From assembly GCA_001936135.1 (NCBI GenBank), contig CP012815.1, positions 930,001-994,000 on the forward strand: 64,000 nucleotides of DNA, given 5' to 3'. A model generated the notes under the pieces. It was not told the DNA's origin. It worked only from the letters and a program-made list of their open reading frames with translations, and did not search any database. This document shows positions 46,157 to 57,100 of the stretch, piece after piece; position 1 is the first letter of the stretch, and each line of letters begins with the position of its first letter. The stretch comes from Saccharomycopsis fibuligera x Saccharomycopsis cf. fibuligera (lineage: Eukaryota > Ascomycota > Saccharomycetes > Ascoideales > Saccharomycopsidaceae). Position numbers and translations under genes: made by a program.

Positions 46157-46989
46157 CTACTTCTTCTCTTGGGTTTGGCTGCTCTTGTCTTGTTGATCTT
46201 GCGGTATGCCACCTTTTTCAAATGGGGCATCTTTTCTAGCCTCTTCCAACATTGGCATCATTCCACGTTTCACCAATGCGGCCTGCGCTGCCGTTAGTAT
46301 TTTGTTTGACTATCTATATATACCAAACCCTTTAATGAAAAAAACAAAAACCAACTTCAGCCTTTACTTACATCAACACAAGCCTTGTACTCGTACCAGA
46401 GCTCAGAACACTCGTTTTGCATCTAAAATGGGTTCTCATGTTAGCTATCTTTGTCCTTCTTGCTTCGATAGAAAGTTGGTACACTATTGCTTTTCCTCCT
46501 CAGAGCTCGGTGTATATTGACTTGTCAAATGCTTGTCATTGGCTGAGCGATGCGCGCTGCTGATACGCTCACTGCCACATACATTGAACCGATTCATGCC
46601 TAGAGGAGGTTCCGCATTTTGGTACTTTATTGTCTCTTTGAGGCTTGAATGCAAGCTCCCCGAGCATTTCAACAAGCCTCCCCCAATTGGTTAAATTAAA
46701 ATTAAAACAAGAAATAAACATACACTTTTGCCAGCAAGAAATTCTGGAAAATTCATGTTAGTAAAACCAAATCAAATCTCATCTCATCTCATCTCCCAGA
46801 CACACGGAAAACTGCCCCATCTTGTTCTTTTTCTTTTCTTTTTCAACACCCCTTTTCGTTCTAGTAGGACAATACAGGTAAATCAAGTCAATACATACTA
46901 TCAGTATACCACGAGTTGAAGCAATTATCATACTTTTGCTTAGCTTCCGTACACTCTGGTGCAAAACTTGTAGACATTATGTTTCCCAT
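46157..46989 (-). CDS. MDM35: Intermembrane-space lipid-transfer partner Mdm35 (TRIAP1), four exons
   Basis: Twin CX9C protein of the mitochondrial intermembrane space; it pairs with Ups1 or Ups2 to stabilise them and allow phosphatidic acid or phosphatidylserine transfer. Rebuilt from splice signals: exons 46989-46899 (91 nt), 46743-46724 (20 nt), 46422-46372 (51 nt) and 46282-46157 (126 nt), giving 95 residues. Introns of 155, 301 and 89 nt have donors GTATGT, GTATGT and GTAAGT, branch points TACTAAC, AGCTAAC and TACTAAC, and acceptors CAG, TAG and CAG. The product starts MGNIMSTSFAPECTEAKQKY, passes KFLAGKSMQNECSELWYEY and reaches AALVKRGMMPMLEEARKDAP. Cys pairs at 13/23 and 42/52 are each spaced by nine residues. 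It aligns with yeast Mdm35 throughout, plus a short Gln/Lys-rich tail. Confidence 0.95.
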
Positions 46990-47405
46990 GAATGGCGATT
47001 TTATTTTCTTTGATAATTGTGCTTAAAGCAACCGAGAGTGAAAAAGAAAAAACAATCTCAAATTTATTGAAATAATACTTGAACAGACAGTGATTTGCTT
47101 GCTTGCCTGTCTCTGTGGGTGGGAAGCAGATGATAATCGCTGCTTTTTATTTTTCACTGCTTTACTATTTTTTTTTTTTTTTTTTTCGATTTCTTTTGCG
47201 TTATAATTTGCATAAGATCCGCTGGTTTGGATCCTTTCGGGTTATCAAAGTAGCGGAGTATTGCACTCTACTGTAATAATGAATAACATTCTACAAGTGA
47301 AATATTACGATAAAAAAATAAAAAAAAAAGCAAACTCTCTAGTCATCATAGCACGTCATACTATTCATGTAGTTGGGGACAAACCGCGGAAAAGCAACAC
47401 TTGTT
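46990..47405. other. Intergenic between PMP47 3' end and MDM35 promoter
   Basis: 416 bp with a T run (about 47168-47187). Presumably holds the MDM35 promoter and the PMP47 3' UTR. Confidence 0.5.
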
Positions 47406-48446
47406 TCAAGCAACTACACTGGCAATTCTTTTTTGTTTTGCCCTTTTCAAAAGCAACACCAATTTCAACGTCAAGTTGACCAACTCTTCCTTAAAGAAAA
47501 ACAAAAACGCAGCAGTAAAGATACTTTGAGACAATTTGACAAAAATCCCGTTATAGAGCCCGGCAAAACCTTCATTTTTAACGATGCTCAACAACAAGCC
47601 CGTCATTGAGTCTGACTGTCTCTTTGCCTTTGCACTGCCGTCTTTTTTCTTGTCATTGTTTTGCAAATGCATTCTTGACTTCAACGTAATGTAAGGATAC
47701 GTTATACTCGTGGCCACCAATTTACTAAACGCGCCAAGAAAGAAAGCGTCAACTGGACGGAACCCATCTCTTTTCTTCTTCAAGATCAAATTCTTGATTT
47801 GCTCAAAAACGGTATATTGGATGATTGGATTGATCACCAATACCAAAGCAGGCAAAACACCATTGAAAAATGACTTGATGCCTTCCTTTTCGTAAACGTC
47901 AAACAAGACTCTAAGAAAGCTTTTAGATGTCTTGGACACCGTGGTTCTCGTATTAACCACCCAGAATGGGTTAGTCACCGTGGCGGTAATGGACCCGGCG
48001 ATTGCTCCGGTAATAATGCTCTCTTTAGGGCTGAGTCCTTGCAATGCAATCTTACCAAGATCTTTAAAAGAAAAGTCAGAGATTTTTTGCAAATGGCGGT
48101 TCTTGACAAGGACTCTTCCAGTAGATTCGTAAAAGTAGTAGTAGACGAAATTCGTCAACGCCATGCCATAAATGGCCGATTCCATGCCGGCATAAAAACC
48201 GCCAATGCCATCTGTTTTGAAGATATCTTTGACGAGCTCCCACGATGTGACTTGCTGTTGCTGTTGCTGTTGCTGTTGCGGTTTTTCCCGTTTTTCTTCT
48301 TTGTCTTTGCTGTCTTGACTTGACTTGTTGTTTGTTTGTTGATGACAGGAAATGGCAACCAATGGATAAGTCACCACCAAGGCAGCCGCACCACCGAGAC
48401 CTCCACTGAGAGCGTGAACGATTCTGTCAGCTTGCTGATTTGACAT
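47406..48446 (-). CDS. PMP47: Peroxisomal ATP carrier, Pmp47/Ant1 type
   Basis: SLC25-family carrier of the peroxisomal membrane that imports ATP for activation of medium-chain fatty acids. The first ATG (48446, MSNQQADRIVHALSGGLGG) gives 346 residues; the frame runs further upstream without an ATG. The three repeats show TYPLVAISCHQQ, TNPFWVVNTRTTV and TYPYITLKSRMH. The NPFWVVNTR version of the carrier motif in the second repeat is typical of the Pmp47/Ant1/SLC25A17 branch rather than mitochondrial carriers. The first matrix loop contains a Lys/Glu-rich stretch and a run of nine Gln, making it longer than in relatives. There is no C-terminal SKL, as expected for this membrane protein. Divergent from the gene at 48814. 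Confidence 0.88.
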   Translation of the reverse strand: MSNQQADRIVHALSGGLGGAAALVVTYPLVAISCHQQTNNKSSQDSKDKEEKREKPQQQQQQQQQVTSWELVKDIFKTDGIGGFYAGMESAIYGMALTNFVYYYFYESTGRVLVKNRHLQKISDFSFKDLGKIALQGLSPKESIITGAIAGSITATVTNPFWVVNTRTTVSKTSKSFLRVLFDVYEKEGIKSFFNGVLPALVLVINPIIQYTVFEQIKNLILKKKRDGFRPVDAFFLGAFSKLVATSITYPYITLKSRMHLQNNDKKKDGSAKAKRQSDSMTGLLLSIVKNEGFAGLYNGIFVKLSQSIFTAAFLFFFKEELVNLTLKLVLLLKRAKQKRIASVVA

Positions 48447-48813
48447 GTCGATAGTTTTGGGTATGATAGAGTAGGGGCAAAAAATAAAAGACAGAGACTT
48501 GGTAACTGAACTGAGCGACTGGGACTTGATAACCGTTTGCGAATCAAATATACTCTCTCCACTTCTAGCAGTCACTTAGTCACTATATATATATATATAC
48601 ATTTATTGAGATTTGCGGTTTCTACTTTTGGTGCGCCGTTCCGAGTCTGCGTGTCTATAGCATTTCTTGCGTGGTGCCCCGAAGGACAAACAGACTTTCA
48701 CACTTTCTTTAATGATATCAACGACGATGATGATAATGATGATGATGAGAATAACTACAACAGCAGCACTAGCACAGTACTAGCACAGCACTAGCACAGC
48801 ACCACACTACGCC
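48447..48813. other. Divergent promoter region PMP47/48814
   Basis: 367 bp. A TA run (48584-48599) may serve as TATA element for either gene. GATGAT and CTAGCACAG repeats precede the plus-strand start. Confidence 0.5.
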
Positions 48814-49428
48814 ATGAAGTCCATCTTACAGAAAACAATCCCTTTGCTACGGAGCACCAGACTTGCCCCACTACACTCCAACCATGCTCAACTCCCTCTT
48901 CGTACCTTCACCACCACCACATTCAAACCCCTACGCATCAGCCATGCTTTAAGACAGAGAAAACCAGCACCGGAAAACGAATCATACTTGTCGGACGACC
49001 CACAAACTGAAGCCCAGCGTGCCGCTGAACTCAAAAAGAAGCAGCTTGAGGAAGAAGAAGAAGCGTTTGCTAAAGCTGAAGCAGAGAAAGATCAACCATT
49101 TAGACAAGAGATTGGGTTTGCAGCCTTGCCAGATACATTTGTCAAATTTTTGAAAATCACTTTCGTGGGGCTAAGTATCTTGCTTGCGGTGAAATTGTTT
49201 GTCAACAACCGTAAAAGTAGACAGTTCAAACCAGACCATATGAAGGAGAATAATGGCGGTGATAGCATTAGCGAGAATAGTGTTGCTGTGGAGGATCACT
49301 ATGGAGACACGTCCAGGATCAGACCAGGGTTTCCTCTTGAAGCCAGTACAGCGCAAAGAAAAAGCGAATATGAGGGAGCAGGCAACAGTTACTCATCAAG
49401 AAGATCTGGTGACAAGTTTTCAAGATAA
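48814..49428 (+). CDS. Unassigned probable mitochondrial single-pass membrane protein
   Basis: A 204-residue protein I do not recognise. The N-terminus is rich in Arg, Ser, Leu and Thr with no acidic residues for about 50 positions (MKSILQKTIPLLRSTRLAPL), as in a mitochondrial presequence. A charged, probably helical segment, QRAAELKKKQLEEEEEAFAK, covers about residues 68-92. One hydrophobic segment, FLKITFVGLSILLAVKLFV (about 111-130), is followed by NNRKSRQ. The tail is polar and disordered. This layout suggests an inner-membrane protein. It sits between two other organelle-protein genes, but gene order in yeasts says little about function. Confidence 0.85.
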   Translation: MKSILQKTIPLLRSTRLAPLHSNHAQLPLRTFTTTTFKPLRISHALRQRKPAPENESYLSDDPQTEAQRAAELKKKQLEEEEEAFAKAEAEKDQPFRQEIGFAALPDTFVKFLKITFVGLSILLAVKLFVNNRKSRQFKPDHMKENNGGDSISENSVAVEDHYGDTSRIRPGFPLEASTAQRKSEYEGAGNSYSSRRSGDKFSR

Positions 49429-49923
49429 TGCTGGATTCTGGCATTTTCCCCCCGCCATTGTCAGTACAATATTTTATTGATTTTGGTTTTGCATACGAGT
49501 ACTTAGTGCTCTTTGTTTATAGCTTTCTTTTAATCTGTCCAAAAACAAAATGTGTATATACAGCAACAACATTCGCTACTTGAACCATTGCCACACGCAA
49601 TTTGTAGACTCTCTGTGAAACTATGGCCATGATGTTTAAGCGAGGTGACATTCTCGGGTTCTCCACAAATCAGAATATTTTTCATCCGAACCACTTATAA
49701 GGTTCCCGAGACCACCGCACTCAATCCCGAAACTCGGGACTTGCTCGTACTCATGCCAGTTCTAGTTATATGACAGCAGCAAACCAAGTGCAAATATTTC
49801 CAGGGATATAAAACGCTCAGAACCTGTCGTTTTTGTTTGTTACACAGAAGATACCAATAAAATTTTGCTTTTTTTATTGGTATTACCGTCATTATTTTTT
49901 TTTCACAACAATCTGCAACCATC
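49429..49923. other. Intergenic with clustered TCGGG/CCCGA words
   Basis: 495 bp upstream of the gene at 49924. It holds a perfect palindrome, TCCCGAAACTCGGGA (49725-49739), plus TCGGG near 49655 and CCCGA near 49705. No gene seen. Confidence 0.5.
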
Positions 49924-50523
49924 ATGGAACCATTACTTCAAAGATCTCTCCCATTGGCTGTGCGCAATGTCAAACCTCTGATATGCTCTGCTGTCTTTCC
50001 AAAGAGCTTCAGGTTGAATGCCAGCATTGCTAAGACTTCTAGTTTTTCACTGAAGCCAGCTATTACCGGATGGCAAACTGCATCCCGCAGAGCATATCAC
50101 CAAGACAACTACAATAGAAAACAAAACAACCCTGATCCCAAAAACAATCAAGATAGCATTAAAGATGAAGGCTATTGGGACCACCCTGAAGGCTACGGAG
50201 GCTACGAGGGCTATTATCCAGGCTACGGCTACGGCAAATATAGGGGATTTGGAAGATGGCGCTACAATAGCGGCCCATGGGCAATGATGAATAATCCATG
50301 GTTTTCTCGTCACTATCGGACACCATACGGCCCTTACTATTATAGCCACCATGGTCCCCCATTCGGAAGACCTTATGGACCATGGGGGTTTTTTAGGTTT
50401 GTGTTTTTTGCCATGGTGATCTGGTTCGGATTCAATGCGGCTCGCCATTTTCGTCACGACCACCACGATGAGATGTGCCGAGTTCGCAGCGGTCTGCACC
50501 AGGAAAGACCAAAGGACTTTTGA
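49924..50523 (+). CDS. Unassigned Gly/Tyr/Pro-rich protein, probably mitochondrial
   Basis: A 199-residue protein I cannot assign. It opens with a basic, Ser/Leu-rich stretch lacking acidic residues after Glu2 (LLQRSLPLAVRNVKPLICSA), consistent with a presequence, with a possible cleavage region near ASRRAYHQD (about residue 57). The middle is a Gly-Tyr repeat region (YGGYEGYYPGYGYGKYRGFG), then a His/Pro/Tyr-rich part with PYGPYYYSHHGPPFGRPYGP. A single membrane segment, FFRFVFFAMVIWFGFNAA (about 155-172), precedes a His/Arg-rich tail. The combination resembles small fungal mitochondrial inner-membrane proteins of unknown function. Confidence 0.8.
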   Translation: MEPLLQRSLPLAVRNVKPLICSAVFPKSFRLNASIAKTSSFSLKPAITGWQTASRRAYHQDNYNRKQNNPDPKNNQDSIKDEGYWDHPEGYGGYEGYYPGYGYGKYRGFGRWRYNSGPWAMMNNPWFSRHYRTPYGPYYYSHHGPPFGRPYGPWGFFRFVFFAMVIWFGFNAARHFRHDHHDEMCRVRSGLHQERPKDF

Positions 50524-51271
50524 GCATGTCTGGGGGCCTACAGAGCCTACCAAGTTTTGCAAGTTTTGCAAGTTTGGCTGCTTAGTTTAGCTTAGCTCTG
50601 GTTCCCGAGGTCAGCCTTGAGAGACTTCTTATTTCTAATTGTATATAGATAACATAACAAAAATGCAAGTTTTGTGTGTCTTTTTATTATTTGACCATTC
50701 TGGCATGTTCACCATAAGTCTAATTGAACCATACTTTAGTATTTATCTTCTAGTTTTAATAGTGGCCATAAATGGGGAAAAAAGAAAACAAGATAAACTT
50801 TCAACAGCAACTTTGCAAAATGCGTTTAAAAACGAAACGTGCACTATATGGGGCACGCACAAAATTTTAGACAGAATCGACATACCAACATATAGACACA
50901 TATTGTCATATTTATGTTAAACTCGAAGCTCTCGCCCCATCACCAATTATCAATTCAAAAAGAAGTATTTTTTGCCTTTTCCTTTTCCTTTTTATTACGT
51001 TATCTCAAAGACATTTACAAAAGATGGAAATGAAATACAAAACTTTTATAACAATAAAAAGTATATTTTCAACCAAAAAGGAGAAATCATAAGCCATAGG
51101 ATATTTTCGTATAAAAAGAAAAAAAATTCAAGAGCAAAGGGCAAAATAAGTGAAAGGATATATAAGATGTGCTGCATCAAGTCGGGCAAAAGAACTAATA
51201 ATAGAGTGACATAAAAGAATGGGTAAAAAATATTGTAAAAGCAAAAATTAAAAAGGGTTCATTCATAGTCA
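50524..51271. other. Convergent intergenic region, no gene supported
   Basis: 748 bp, A/T-rich. An 85-codon frame (50663-50920, MQVLCVFLLFDHSGM) has no recognisable features and is probably chance. Confidence 0.45.
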
Positions 51272-54163
51272 TTACCAACTGAGTTTAAAATGTTTGGCAA
51301 AAGCACCATCTTCGGTTTGGTCATCCAAACCGGTAACGAAAATGGTATTGTTCTCAAAAGTGAAGTCAACTTTAGAGTCATCAAATTTGACTTCCTTTGG
51401 CTTGTTTTCAACCCCCAAGATAGTAATGTTGGCTAATGGTTGCTCAACTTCATATTCACCATAAGAAGTGGATAACAATGTGTTGTCAGAGGCAATAAAG
51501 TTAACAAACAATGATTCTTCAACTTCATAACTTTCACCATCATCACTGTACAATTTACCTTCAGCTTTACCATCTTTGTCCAAAGCGACAATAAGACCCC
51601 AAGGGTTTTGTCTGGATTCAGTAGTGGTGTAAGCTGGTTCTTGAGTTGGAAGAATGTGGCCACCTCTAATGTGCAATGGAATGTGTCCCAATGGTGCTTG
51701 AAGAGTTTCATTTTTACCGTCAGTGAAGTTTTGCTTTTCGTGTGTATACCAGTCATAGTAAACTTCCTCATTACCAGAACCTGGGAAAGTGCCTTTAACA
51801 GTATCAACCCCTTGTTCCAATACTGGAGTGACAACCAAAGCATCACCAACAAAGAATTGTGTATCAACGGTAGAGACATTCTTGTTTTCTGGGAATTGCC
51901 ATGCAAAAGCTCTCAAGATTGGAATACCGGTAGTGTGAGCTTCATGCAACAAGGTGTAATAATATGGCAACAACAAGTATCTGATTTGCATAGAAGTCTT
52001 GGTAGCTTCAGTAACAGACTCCCAAACGTATGGTTCTTGTGATATAGCTCCCAAAATATTGTGATTTCTGTAGAATGGGAAGAACGAACCCAACTGCATC
52101 CATCTGGAACACAATTCATAATCAGAGTTGCCATTGAAACCACAAACATCAGCACCAAAGAACGGAATACCAGACAAGCCAAAAGAAAATGCTTGCGCAA
52201 TACTAAAGTAAGCATATCTGAATTGCGAGTAATTGTCGCCACCCCAGTGACCAGTTTGTCTACCAGAACCAGCAAAAGAGGAACGAGAAATGATAAATGG
52301 TCTTTTGTTTGGTTGAATTTCAAGCAAAGCTTCAAAAGTGGCGTTTGTTTCCAAATAACCATAAAGGTTGTGAACATCGTATTCCAAAGTCCCATCTTGG
52401 TGAGTGGCATTTGGACTGACAGCATGAGTGGCAAGATCGTGGTCACCTTGGTCATTGTTGATGGCGTATGGTGGATAGTTAATATTACCTTTACCTGGAG
52501 CAAGAGTGTTCAATGAGTCAATAGATACAGAAGTGGACGAAGCAGATGAATCCTCATCAGAAGTTGGGGAAGCAGCGGCTAAAGAAGAGGTGAATGAAGC
52601 ATATTCAGTACCATTGGTTTTATTAAATCCTTCTGGGAACTCAGTGGCTTCACCACCAACAGCAAATGGTGGATGGACTGGGTTGTCAGTAATTTTACCG
52701 GAGCCACAAGACCCAACACAGAAACTACTAGCTTCGTTCATATCCAACCAAATACCGTCAAACTTGATTTGTTGATACCAGTCCTTAAAAACCTTAGTCC
52801 AGTACTTTTGGATGTTTTCAGACAAAAAGTCTGGGAAAACAGTATAACCTGGCCAAACTGCGCCAATGTAAAGAGAACCATCTGGGTTCTTGAGGAAAAC
52901 ATCAGTCTCATTACCGTAGTGGAACACGTCATAATCATTGTCGGTAGCATTTTCAGGGTTAGGAACATAAATGGCAGCATCAATGATTGGAACATAATGT
53001 TGATTGTTTTCATGCAACTTGTCCAAGAATTGTTGATACTTTTCCAATGGGTATCTGTGTGGATCATTGGTAAAATCCTTGTATGAATCCATGTAATCAA
53101 TATCAGACCAGATAGTCTCCAATGGGATATCGAATTTCTTGAAATTTTCAACAACTTCATCCAATTCTTCAATAGTGTCATATCCCCATCTACACTGATG
53201 GTAGCCTAACGCCCAGTATGGCTGAAAAGTTGGTAAACCAACTTCTTTAACGTATTGCTGAATGACGTCCTTTGGTTTTGGACCACTAAAGAAGTACAAG
53301 TCAACAACGCCACTAAGAGCTCTCCAAGTCAAAGACTCATTACCGACAGCAACTTCCTGAATTGCAGAAGTTCTCCAGTAAACACCATGGGTAGCATTTG
53401 TATCAAATCTTTGGTCAATGTAGAATGGATGGACACCATAAATGTTGCCATCAATTGGATTGGGAATATCATTAGCGTACAAGGTCTTGACAATACCAGG
53501 TTCATTTCTGAATCCATGGATAGATTCTCCCAAACCAGTGATGAAGTGGTCTTTTGGCAAAGATGTATTGAATTGAATAAACTGGTTAGAGAAAACTAAT
53601 GGGTTACCAATCGTAGAAAAGATACTTTTCCCAGTTGACTTTCTAAGGATTTCAAAACCAAAGTTTTTTGAAGAATATTCGAAAACCAAATCGGAACTGC
53701 CGCCAAAGTGGAAACTTTCAATCTTGTCACCGTCATCTGCGCTTGGCTTAGCAACCAAGCTTTCTGGTAAAATGAAAACATTGTCTGTATCAACCGGTTC
53801 AATATGCACATTTAGTCTATCGTCAGATTGGTACTCAACCGACAAGTTCAAGTAGTCAAAGTCGTAACCGTAAATGTTTGTGGCTTCATTGAGTTTCAAG
53901 ATACCCGTTAAGCCTTTAGCAGTAGTAGTAACATTGACCAACTCATAACCTTTAGCGGCTTCATTGGCATCAATAGCAGTTTTATTGACTATATTTGGAA
54001 CTTGGGACACACCCAAAGTGAGTTCGTTATCTACTGTGATTTGTGCTGGAGCAGAGGAGGATGTAGATGAGGAGGTTTCTGCTTCTTCACCACTACTGAC
54101 TGGAGCAGCATCAGCAAATAATGCAAAGGCCAAAGAGTAGAGAGAAAGTTTCAGCCAAATCAT
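51272..54163 (-). CDS. Secreted GH31 alpha-glucosidase/glucoamylase
   Basis: Family 31 glycoside hydrolase that releases glucose from maltose and starch-type oligosaccharides outside the cell, like C. albicans Gca1/Gca2 and Schwanniomyces Gam1. 963 residues. A signal peptide, MIWLKLSLYSLAFALFADAA, is followed by a Ser/Thr-rich linker. The N-terminal beta domain contains FITGLGESIHGFR. The catalytic barrel has the nucleophile D474 in WLDMNEASSF and the acid/base D643 in GHWGGDN; RWGYDTIEELDEVV and SDIDYMD line the site. A Ser-rich insert at about 525-555 lies within the barrel, as in other fungal members. More than ten N-glycosylation sequons are present. A 3 kb upstream region holds a consensus Mig1-type site, consistent with glucose repression. 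Confidence 0.94.
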   Translation of the reverse strand: MIWLKLSLYSLAFALFADAAPVSSGEEAETSSSTSSSAPAQITVDNELTLGVSQVPNIVNKTAIDANEAAKGYELVNVTTTAKGLTGILKLNEATNIYGYDFDYLNLSVEYQSDDRLNVHIEPVDTDNVFILPESLVAKPSADDGDKIESFHFGGSSDLVFEYSSKNFGFEILRKSTGKSIFSTIGNPLVFSNQFIQFNTSLPKDHFITGLGESIHGFRNEPGIVKTLYANDIPNPIDGNIYGVHPFYIDQRFDTNATHGVYWRTSAIQEVAVGNESLTWRALSGVVDLYFFSGPKPKDVIQQYVKEVGLPTFQPYWALGYHQCRWGYDTIEELDEVVENFKKFDIPLETIWSDIDYMDSYKDFTNDPHRYPLEKYQQFLDKLHENNQHYVPIIDAAIYVPNPENATDNDYDVFHYGNETDVFLKNPDGSLYIGAVWPGYTVFPDFLSENIQKYWTKVFKDWYQQIKFDGIWLDMNEASSFCVGSCGSGKITDNPVHPPFAVGGEATEFPEGFNKTNGTEYASFTSSLAAASPTSDEDSSASSTSVSIDSLNTLAPGKGNINYPPYAINNDQGDHDLATHAVSPNATHQDGTLEYDVHNLYGYLETNATFEALLEIQPNKRPFIISRSSFAGSGRQTGHWGGDNYSQFRYAYFSIAQAFSFGLSGIPFFGADVCGFNGNSDYELCSRWMQLGSFFPFYRNHNILGAISQEPYVWESVTEATKTSMQIRYLLLPYYYTLLHEAHTTGIPILRAFAWQFPENKNVSTVDTQFFVGDALVVTPVLEQGVDTVKGTFPGSGNEEVYYDWYTHEKQNFTDGKNETLQAPLGHIPLHIRGGHILPTQEPAYTTTESRQNPWGLIVALDKDGKAEGKLYSDDGESYEVEESLFVNFIASDNTLLSTSYGEYEVEQPLANITILGVENKPKEVKFDDSKVDFTFENNTIFVTGLDDQTEDGAFAKHFKLSW

Positions 54164-57100
54164 CGTGCGCTATGAATTATTTTCAGCAAACACCAAGCAA
54201 AAAAATTTGTTGAAGTTCGTTTTGTTTTCGTGTTGTTGATTTATTAAAATTCTTTCAGTTTAGCAATGGTAAAATGAAGAGGGCTCTGTATATTTATAAT
54301 GAAGATGATGATAATGCCAACTTTGGTAAATTTCTTGTTTGGCTCGACAAAGTGTCCGGTATACATTCGGGGAGGTCATTCATTGACCAATTGCACTAAA
54401 AATCAGTCACGCACAAAAGTTTAGTGCAATTTGTGAAAGGTGGGGGTGGACTTGATTCTGTGTTGCCTTTGGCAGCATACATGCCCATATGCCATAGTAG
54501 ACCTGTCCCTGGTAGCTGCACTGCTGCACTTTGAGGTGGTGTATGATGGAATGGTTCTTCCAGATTGAGGTTAATGGCAATTTTCTCCACAAGTCAAACA
54601 GCAGCAGCATCGGCATGGAACACTATAGTGTATATACAGTACATGCTAAAATTCCAGTAACTGAGGTAAAAGACAAAAAAAAAAAAAAAAAAAGGCATAA
54701 ATGCGCTTATGCACCTTATTGTCAATGGAAAAACTTGGCCCTAATAATTAAAAGGCATGCTTTAGTTGCATGTATACTTTTCAATACGATTTCTGGGGAA
54801 AAACCTTTCAAAAGAGCCAATCATAACACAGACATGTTTGCAACCTCTCACGGTTTAACGTTTGGATAATCCGGGGGCACCACAGATTGGCGCAGGATGC
54901 ATTAGTGTCAAAATGTGCATATATGTATAAGATACATAAACTGCAATGCATTCAATTCATGCAATGCATACAATTTCTCCCTTGGGGTTGTTCCAATTGT
55001 TCCTCCAACTCTACTTTTTGTCAGTTTAAGGCAGACTTTTTGTTCACAGAACCGCAAATCCTTGAGGAATTCCCCAGGGTTCTTTTTTTTTAACAAATGT
55101 TATTTTGCTTTGTTTTTGAATAAGGGGACGGTGGTCAATGTCTCCTCATTCATTTTGAGAAGCAGGAGTCAATGTTTTTCATTCTTATTTGGTACAGATT
55201 TGTTAAAACAACACTGAGAAAAATGAGGTATTGCATTATAATTGAAGGTAGCTAGTAATGTTTGAGGTAAGGAAGACTGAGCAACTGGCCATAGTGCTTG
55301 TTTTTTATGCAAGGATGGTTTACTATTGCTGTCGGGATCTACATCAACGCTGTAAATGAATTATGTATTTCATAAGATATGTAGCTAGTCGGCTCCCTGG
55401 ATAAGAATTCAATAAGCCAGTAAATTTCAGGAAACCGATGCACGGTATCATGTAATATGCTATATTGGTCATACTGCCTCAAGCATGAAACGCAGTACAG
55501 TAACCATAAGTGCATCTTGCTCACTTGCAAGCAAGATCATTGCCAATCAGAAGCATCATTGAATTGCTCGAGATTGCTCAATGGTCTCAAGCCATAAAAT
55601 ACATATCGTAAAGGTCGTACAAGTGTTCCCAGCTGCATTATTGGGTCATGGGTAAAAAAGCGCAATTTCAAGACTGCCAATACGTTTGTTTACTTGGTGC
55701 TTTAAAAGCATTTTAGTTTAGTCAAAGCCTAGTGGACCCCACACCTCCAATGGTATCGGCTTTACAGTGGACCCAATTTATCCATATGGTTTTGAAGCCA
55801 CTTAAATCCTCACCCAGCATCATAAACTATAAATGTCACCGAAATCAAGCTGTCTGCCCCCAATGTTGAACGGTTCAAAAAAGTAATTTTAGAAATGCTG
55901 ATAGCTATTCTAATTTGGGCTTTACAGTATGTTTTTAGATGATGATGTTGTATTTAGCAATAGCAGATATACAATAGGACTGCGGCAGGGATAACTTACC
56001 GACACCTCCACATAATGGGCTAACTAGCGCGGGTTTTTCCGTCGCTGTAAATTACAAATTGCAACCAACCAACCAACCACGGCGAAGTTTGTTCCCGAGT
56101 AGGATATCTCTAACAAAAAATTTGCAAAGAATGATGTTCCGATGTAATTACACCACTTTCGTGTACGCTCTCTGGCCCATTATATTAATTTAATCAGCAA
56201 CAAAAGTTTTACCCATAAACCGTACTTATTTTAATTTGTCTTTTTGCTTGCAAAGTTTCTTAAACTTGGACGAATGCTTTGGGCATTTTGATTTACCAAG
56301 TGAATCCGCAGTAAATAATACAGTGTTTAGAACCAATAAAGAAGAAAACGTGGAGAGAGATTTTGCAGCTACCGAAAAGCAAAGGGTTTTCTCTTGCAAA
56401 GTCTTGTCAAGCAACTAAAAACTAGAACTACAGCCACTTCCCAGTTTAGTGAATAATTTCAATACTTGTCTCACTCTGTACACTACCGCAGCCTACTGCA
56501 AGCTCTACACATTCTTTGTGCCGGGGAGCGTTGTCGATAGCAGAAGCCTGCAGCACAGTAGATCCGAAAAAATTCACAAAAACAAATACAAAAGAATCAA
56601 TCTTTTTACCAAAGTGCCTACCAAATGCGGCTAACCGGCGAAACACAAAGCTAGAAAGGGGGAAAATATGTCTATCGTTGCTAAATAAAACTTGTCTTTT
56701 CACAGCAATTACATACGACGTCATCTTTTTTATTGGCGTGCTTCAATACGGCGGTGGTGCTAGAGAGTATCCCGGATACGATTTTACGCCAGTTGATTTG
56801 CTTTGTAAAAACTGAAGATGGTGTTTGACTAAGATGAGAAGCAAAGACCATCCTGAGTACTGAATTGTAAACGTTTGGATACACAATTGCCGCAAGGTAT
56901 CCGGATAAATAGAAAACCCAACGGAGATATTTTGCAAGAGAACAATAGTTATCGGCAGAAATTAACCAAATTGAGACCTCTGGATAGCCGACGACGGATC
57001 GGATTATTTTTTTACAATATTCATTAATTTTCTCCGCTTAGTTATTGGATCGTCTCTAACTACTGTTGTGCACTATTACGTATACGGCTTATAGTCCTGA

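Noticed and set aside
46133-46297. A 54-codon plus-strand frame with a hydrophobic N-terminus (MTINTLDILLLLLGL).
   Set aside because: It lies antisense to the last exon of MDM35, whose protein is clearly conserved; the hydrophobic run is the reverse reading of a Gln/Lys/Glu-rich tail.
50663-50920. An 85-codon frame (MQVLCVFLLFDHSGM) in the 3' region of the 49924 gene.
   Set aside because: No homology that I recognise and it sits in a convergent A/T-rich interval; kept out for lack of support.
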